From positions 1-5,655 of the forward strand of contig DAOVGO010000058.1 of the NCBI GenBank assembly GCA_030672345.1: 5,655 nucleotides of DNA, in the 5' to 3' direction. This DNA is from Methanosarcinales archaeon (GTDB lineage Archaea > Halobacteriota > Methanosarcinia > Methanosarcinales > Methanogasteraceae). The position numbers and the translations under genes were made by a program. The notes below the pieces were generated by a model. It was not told where the DNA came from and made no database searches. It saw only the letters and a list, made by a program, of their open reading frames with translations. This document shows, one piece after another, positions 5,034 to 5,655 of this stretch (its first letter is position 1; every line of letters begins with the position of its first letter).

Positions 5034-5655
5034 TGTGATACTTGTTGTAAATCGAACTTGCAAGGCTCATACAGTTTCTTTCGTCACCGTGCCCGGTCAT
5101 CACCAGTTCGGGTTTCGGGCGCATATTCCCTATGTATTTCATCAGTTGCTCCCGGTCCGAATGCCCTGAGAATCCGTCCACCGTGCACACCTCAAGCTCG
5201 ATTTTGAGTATCTCGGACTTGCCCCGTCTTGTTATCGGGATTTCTGTCCTTCCCTTCTGGATTCGCTGCCCAAGCGTCCCCTCCGCCTGATAACCGACAA
5301 ATACCAGCGTGCTCTTCTCATCAGGCGCAAACGCGCTGAGATACTCCAGAATCGGACCGCCATTCATCATCCCGGAGGTTGAAATTATGACTGCCGGATC
5401 AAGATCATTCAAAAGCTCCTCTCGCATCTTCTGCGAGTCGATCTTGACAAAACGATCCGAGAGAAACGGATTCATCCCTCGATGAAAGATCAATTTCCGC
5501 AGATCGCTATTCAGATACTCAGGGTATGCGGTATGGATTGCTGTCGCCTCCCAGATCATGCCGTCGAGATAGATCGGAGCCTTCTTGATGCGCTTCTTCC
5601 GCATCGCCTCTTCAAGAACCAGCATCACATCCTGACTGCGTCCGACAGCGAACGC
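4987..5655 (-). CDS. fttA: aCPSF1/FttA, archaeal transcription termination nuclease (C-terminal part)
   Basis: The gene enters from the right edge; 222 residues and the stop codon are visible, about the last third of a protein of usually some 635 residues. The reading frame is open to position 5655, where it reads AFAVGRSQDVMLVLEEAMR, so the GTG and ATG near 5628 are internal codons and not the start. Visible metallo-beta-lactamase/beta-CASP parts are the beta-CASP segment (YLDGMIWEATAIHTAYPEYL), AVIISTSGMMNGGPILEYL, the motif B histidine in GFSGHSDREQLM, and the motif C histidine in VMTGHGDE. It ends in KNLETIRVE, typical of the family. aCPSF1 binds and cuts nascent RNA at U-rich tracts and ends transcription by archaeal RNA polymerase. 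The N-terminal KH domains and the HxHxDH zinc motif lie outside the window. The gene converges with DUF166 and overlaps it by 47 bp. Confidence 0.95.
   Translation of the reverse strand, partial: AFAVGRSQDVMLVLEEAMRKKRIKKAPIYLDGMIWEATAIHTAYPEYLNSDLRKLIFHRGMNPFLSDRFVKIDSQKMREELLNDLDPAVIISTSGMMNGGPILEYLSAFAPDEKSTLVFVGYQAEGTLGQRIQKGRTEIPITRRGKSEILKIELEVCTVDGFSGHSDREQLMKYIGNMRPKPELVMTGHGDERNCMSLASSIYNKYHIKTQVPKNLETIRVE

Noticed and set aside
1..5655. Search for CRISPR arrays, insertion sequences, phage or defence genes
   Set aside because: No regularly spaced repeats, transposase-like frames, terminal repeats or known defence motifs were seen. The genes are ordinary chromosomal ones.

Overview
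The window looks archaeal, most likely from a methanogen-lineage euryarchaeon such as a methanogen or a methane- or alkane-oxidising relative. Three things support this: an archaeal-type FtsZ2 with the short archaeal C-terminal motif, the C-terminal part of the archaeal termination nuclease aCPSF1/FttA, and a DUF166 protein, a family known mainly from methanogens. TATA-type promoter elements and ribosome binding sites of the GGAGGTGAT type fit as well. No closer placement can be made by reading alone.

Layout. A leftward cluster fills 41-2481: a GerW/YtfJ-like protein, then a membrane-anchored DUF2953 (YtfI-like) protein, then a U32-family protein that may have its own promoter. A 219-bp divergent promoter region (2482-2700) separates this cluster from rightward ftsZ (2701-3849). 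The ftsZ gene ends in a perfect 24-bp palindrome and a T-rich tract. A 344-bp gap follows (3850-4193). It contains small inverted repeats, a probable promoter and a possible short Arg-rich leader ORF that overlaps the DUF166 start codon by ATGA. DUF166 (4194-5033) converges on aCPSF1/FttA (4987 to beyond the right edge), and the two coding ends overlap by 47 bp.

How the genes relate. The GerW-like/DUF2953 pair matches the ytfJ/ytfI pairing known from spore-forming Bacillus, but here it sits in an archaeon, where sporulation is not expected, so its role is unknown. FtsZ2 is a cell-division GTPase. aCPSF1/FttA ends transcripts at U-rich tracts, and such tracts are visible after ftsZ and between the GerW-like and DUF2953 genes. 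These are ordinary chromosomal genes. I see no mobile element, CRISPR array, tRNA, rRNA or defence system.

The less ordinary signals are regulatory: two abutting inverted repeats in the GerW-like promoter, a strong ribosome binding site before DUF2953 with no standard start codon at the right distance, the hairpins in the 3' end of ftsZ, and the leader ORF plus hairpin that could control DUF166 translation. All are readings of the sequence and none has been tested.
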